Source of the DNA: Cloeon dipterum
Taxonomy: Eukaryota > Arthropoda > Insecta > Ephemeroptera > Baetidae
Length of the DNA: 64,000 nucleotides
NCBI RefSeq assembly: GCF_949628265.1
Contig: NC_088790.1
Location: forward strand, 21,704,545-21,768,544
Direction: 5' to 3'
Shown here piece by piece: positions 60,330 to 64,000 of the stretch (positions are counted from its first letter, which is position 1; every line of letters begins with the position of its first letter). The notes beneath the pieces were generated by a model that did no database searches, had not been told where the DNA came from, and saw only the letters and a list, made by a program, of their open reading frames with translations. Made by a program: the position numbers and the translations under genes.

Positions 60330-60335
60330 AATAAA
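60330..60335 (+). terminator. Poly(A) signal of the KIAA0825-like gene
   Basis: AATAAA about 180 nt after the stop at 60149. Confidence 0.65.
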
Positions 60336-62340
60336 GACATCACAAAAAGTGATTAGTAAAAAATCGACGTTTTTCTCTTGGCGTCCACAATAATTCAAAA
60401 AAGGCAAGAATTTCATCAGTGCACGGCAAAGGCGCAGATGTAATTACAACCCTTTTGGGAGAAGCGAAATTCTTTCATTGGCCTGTTTTCCGCCCGCAGC
60501 GAGAAAACTTTTGCATGAGCCACAGCGCCTGTACATACGCATTATGCAAAGCAATTCGAGAGAGACACGATTTTTCCTGCTCCTCCTAATGCTCTTAATT
60601 TATTCGTCGCCGGCTCGTCAGTGCCCAAATTAAAATACGCCTCTCGAGCACACCTGCTTTCCCCTGCGGTGCAAAACCTTGTAATTCGTGCAGTTAATGG
60701 CAGCCGTGGGAGCTTTTTTGCAAGCCAAATTCGGTGCAAAAAAACGCGCATCTCCCCTCGATGTACTCAGACAGGTGGGGCCAGAACCTAGACGCACTTC
60801 AGCTAAGGTGGTTGCGTTTCTTTTCTCCCTTTTATATCCTCTCAATATAATGTCAGCGGGAGAGGAAATCTAATAAAACCCCGGCGCTGTGCGTTTATTT
60901 GCGCCGGACTCTTTCTCTCTTCCCATCATCATCAGCTTTGTTTTACGGCTCTTAAGAGCTCTGCTGAATGGCGAAAATATATATATCCCGAAGAAATACA
61001 AGGGCGTTTCCTCTGTTTTCTTTTTCACTGCACGTTCGCACAGCACGCTCTGCTGATTTCATCTTTTTTCTACAGATACCGTATCCTCCATGCGGAAAAA
61101 CAATGTATCACTAATGTTTTCCATTTGTGTTTTTTTTAACTTGCTCCCACATTGGCTATAGGTTTAGGTTTGTTGTAAAAAAGTTCTGAAAGGCAATTAA
61201 ATGACAATATTTTCGTCTTTTAAACTCATGTTTCAATTTGCTTCAGGCAGGTATTATTGATTGACCGGGGCTGTAATTTGTTAGAAACACAAGTGGAGAA
61301 TGGAGAGGCGTTTGTTTTTGTACAATGACATGCGTTGCTTTGGTATTTTTTACTAACGGTCAGGATAAATCAGAAAATACGATAACTCAAATGATTGCTA
61401 ATCGGCAAAAAGCGTGACAATGAATTCGTTTAGAGCAAGTTTGCTGAGAGTTGGGGATTACTAGAAATATATTCCAAAAGTGAAAAAGATAAAAATATTT
61501 GCATGTGTTTAAAACTCAACCTTGAAAAAGTTTTTCTGCGAAGTTTATTTTTCTGATATATTTAAAAACGGAAAGCCGATATTTTTGTTATGCCTTTTAT
61601 ATTAGTTTATTCATCAATTGTATTTGACACGCAATCATTAAATTGTTAGTTTTTTTAGTTAAATTGATAATGATGCGGCATATATGGAAAAAAGAACGCC
61701 TTTTACCATGGGAAAAAAATTCCAGAGGTGCAGTGGAAAGAGTCACAATTTTATGCGCACGAATGAAATTTCTACCTGAAGATGAAAGAGTTTGCTCTCT
61801 TTTCCTAATTTTCTCTTTTGCTTCCCTTCTCGGCCAGCAGCGCTTTGACCCAGACGATTTTCAGTGTGATTAAAGAGCACACACTTGCGAGCATCATGAT
61901 GGTCTGACAAAATGTTGGGTTTTCCCTCAGTGGTCTGCTACAAATTTGCTAGATTTGAGAGCGGAGCTGCAAATTTTTGCTTTGCATGTGAATTACACAA
62001 ATTTCCTTTATTTTAATTAGATGAGTGTTGACCTTGCCTCGTTTGACATTGAGTAATGTGCGTGCTGGCGTTTTAAGCGAATGGCTTCTGCAGAGAGCGC
62101 ATACTTAAAATAATATAAGCTTGTAGAGAGCCCTGTGAGCGCACGCCGTGATAATGAATACCACTTACAATTAGTTAGTTTGTCCCAAATAAATAGGGAT
62201 AATTGGAATTTGCCAAGCAACTTGAACTGTACACATTGAAACGTATTAATTAGAAAATTATTAGTTGCTTCTCTTCTTTCACCAACAAAGGCAAACCTAA
62301 ATTTGAGTATAAAAAACGTTCAAAAATTAGTGCTTTGCGC
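60336..62340. other. Intergenic region without a supported gene
   Basis: Mixed composition: GC-richer at about 60420-61050 and again near 61790-62160, AT-rich between. Open frames are short, mostly from non-ATG starts, and lack domains. Nothing was recognised as an RNA gene or mobile element. Confidence 0.5.
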
Positions 62341-62410
62341 GGGTACAAATTTTCAACCCAAACCCGCACCGAACCCGCTTATTTCGTACCGCATCCAAAC
62401 CGCACCCATG
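62341..62410. repeat. Degenerate CCCAAACC/CCCGCACC short-period tract
   Basis: Repeated words CAACCCAAACCCGCACC, GAACCCGC, GCATCCAAACCGCACCC border the satellite. On the minus strand this reads as a GGGTTT/GGGTTCGG-like cryptic simple repeat. Confidence 0.45.
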
Positions 62411-62424
62411 TCTTTTTTCAAAAT

Positions 62425-64000
62425 TTCATTTTTAGGTGCAACGGGAGGGGTCATTTTTTAGGTGCAACGGGAGGGGTCATTTTTTAGGTGCAACGGGAGG
62501 GGTCATTTTTTAGGTGCAACGGGAGGGGTCATTTTTTTAGGTGCAACGGGAGGGGTCATTTTATGGGTGCAACGGGAGGGGTCATTTTTTAGGTGCAACG
62601 GGAGGGGTCATTTTTTGGATGCAACGGGAGGGGTCATTTTTTTAGGTGCAACGGGAGGGGTCATTTTTTAGGTGCAACGGGAGGGGTCATTTTATGGGTG
62701 CAACGGGAGGGGTCATTTTTTAGGTGCAACGGGAGGGGTCATTTTTTGGTGCAACGGGAGGGGTCATTTTTTAGGTGCAACGGGAGGGGTCATTTTTTGG
62801 ATGCAACGGGAGGGGTCATTTTTTAGGTGCAACGGGAGGGGTCATTTTTTGGATGCAACGGGAGGGGTCATTTTTTAGGTGCAACGGGAGGGGTCATTTT
62901 TTAGGTGCAACGGGAGGGGTCATTTTTTGGATGCAACGGGAGGGGTCATTTTTTAGGTGCAACGGGAGGGGTCATTTTTTGGATGCAACGGGAGGGGTCA
63001 TTTTTTGGATGCAACGGGAGGGGTCATTTTTTAGGTGCAACGGGAGGGGTCATTTTTTGGATGCAACGGGAGGGGTCATTTTTTAGGTGCAACGGGAGGG
63101 GTCATTTTTTGGATGCAACGGGAGGGGTCATTTTTTGGATGCAACGGGAGGGGTCATTTTTTGGATGCAACGGGAGGGGTCATTTTTTAGGTGCAACGGG
63201 AGGGGTCATTTTTTGGATGCAACGGGAGGGGTCATTTTTTAGGTGCAACGGGAGGGGTCATTTTTTGGATGCAACGGGAGGGGTCATTTTTTAGGTGCAA
63301 CGGGAGGGGTCATTTTTTGGATGCAACGGGAGGGGTCATTTTTTAGGTGCAACGGGAGGGGTCATTTTTTAGGTGCAACGGGAGGGGTCATTTTTTAGAT
63401 GCAACGGGAGGGGTCATTTTTTTAGGTGCAACGGGAGGGGTCATTTTTTAGGTGCAACGGGAGGGGTCATTTTTTGGATGCAACGGGAGGGGTCATTTTT
63501 TAGGTGCAACGGGAGGGGTCATTTTTTAGGTGCAACGGGAGGGGTCATTTTTTGGATGCAACGGGAGGGGTCATTTTTTTGGTGCAACGGGAGGGGTCAT
63601 TTTTTGGATGCAACGGGAGGGGTCATTTTTTGGATGCAACGGGAGGGGTCATTTTTTTAGGTGCAACGGGAGGGGTCATTTTTTGGATGCAACGGGAGGG
63701 GTCATTTTTTTAGGTGCAACGGGAGGGGTCATTTTTTGGATGCAACGGGAGGGGTCATTTTTTAGGTGCAACGGGAGGGGTCATTTTTTAGGTGCAACGG
63801 GAGGGGTCATTTTTTGGATGCAACGGGAGGGGTCATTTTTTAGGTGCAACGGGAGGGGTCATTTTTTGGATGCAACGGGAGGGGTCATTTTTTAGGTGCA
63901 ACGGGAGGGGTCATTTTTTGGATGCAACGGGAGGGGTCATTTTTTAGGTGCAACGGGAGGGGTCATTTTTTGGATGCAACGGGAGGGGTCATTTTTTAGG
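62425..64000 (+). repeat. Satellite: about 60 tandem copies of a 26-bp unit
   Basis: Unit GTGCAACGGGAGGGGTCATT followed by TTTTAG, nearly invariant in its GCAACGGGAGGGGTCATT core. Copies differ in the junction: six Ts then AGGTGC (type A) or six Ts then GGATGC (type B); rarer forms have seven Ts or TTATGGG. A and B often alternate. The array continues past the window edge. Because 26 is not a multiple of 3, translation cycles through all frames with a 26-residue (78-bp) period, giving spurious long open frames. It is non-coding DNA. Confidence 0.95.

Noticed and set aside
62425-64000. CRISPR array or a repetitive secreted protein gene
   Set aside because: Units are tandem without unique spacers, and the open frames arise only because the 26-bp unit rotates through all three frames.

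Overview
The window is animal nuclear DNA, most likely from an arthropod and probably an insect. Exons are short and GC-richer than their surroundings, introns and intergenic DNA are very AT-rich, splice sites are mostly GT-AG, and AATAAA signals follow the stops. The gene set fits this: a chloride channel closest to insect pHCl, an aminergic GPCR, Polybromo and frataxin. I cannot name the species.

Layout from left to right: (1) the last coding exon of an unrecognised + strand gene (40-123) and its 3' UTR; (2) about 8.6 kb of AT-rich intergenic DNA with a divergent repeat pair; (3) a five-exon GPCR of alpha1-adrenergic type (9480-12041, +); (4) a nine-exon Cys-loop chloride channel resembling pHCl with a long N-terminal extension (13123-24120, +); (5) tail to tail with it, a thirteen-exon MFSD4-like major facilitator transporter (32353-24885, -); (6) an unusual eight-exon gene (39353-33749, -) encoding two tandem caspase-like domains, a NACHT-type NTPase and about 19 ankyrin repeats; (7) a twenty-five-exon Polybromo/BAF180 gene (51072-41109, -); (8) head to head with it, frataxin (52003-52663, +); (9) only 55 bp after frataxin, a ten-exon homologue of vertebrate KIAA0825 (52719-60149, +); (10) about 2 kb of intergenic DNA and then a satellite of roughly 60 copies of a 26-bp unit that runs off the right edge.

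The exon chains were built by hand. Every listed junction keeps the reading frame and joins conserved domains, which is the main support for the models. Start codons and a few acceptors remain uncertain and are flagged.

The strongest candidate for a novel system is the caspase-caspase-NACHT-ankyrin gene. It resembles an inflammasome-like sensor and protease on one polypeptide: the first caspase domain keeps the His/Cys dyad, the second has lost the His, and the whole NACHT-ankyrin part lies in one 3.87-kb exon while the caspase part is split by short introns. The other genes look like independent conserved metazoan genes, not a pathway cluster.
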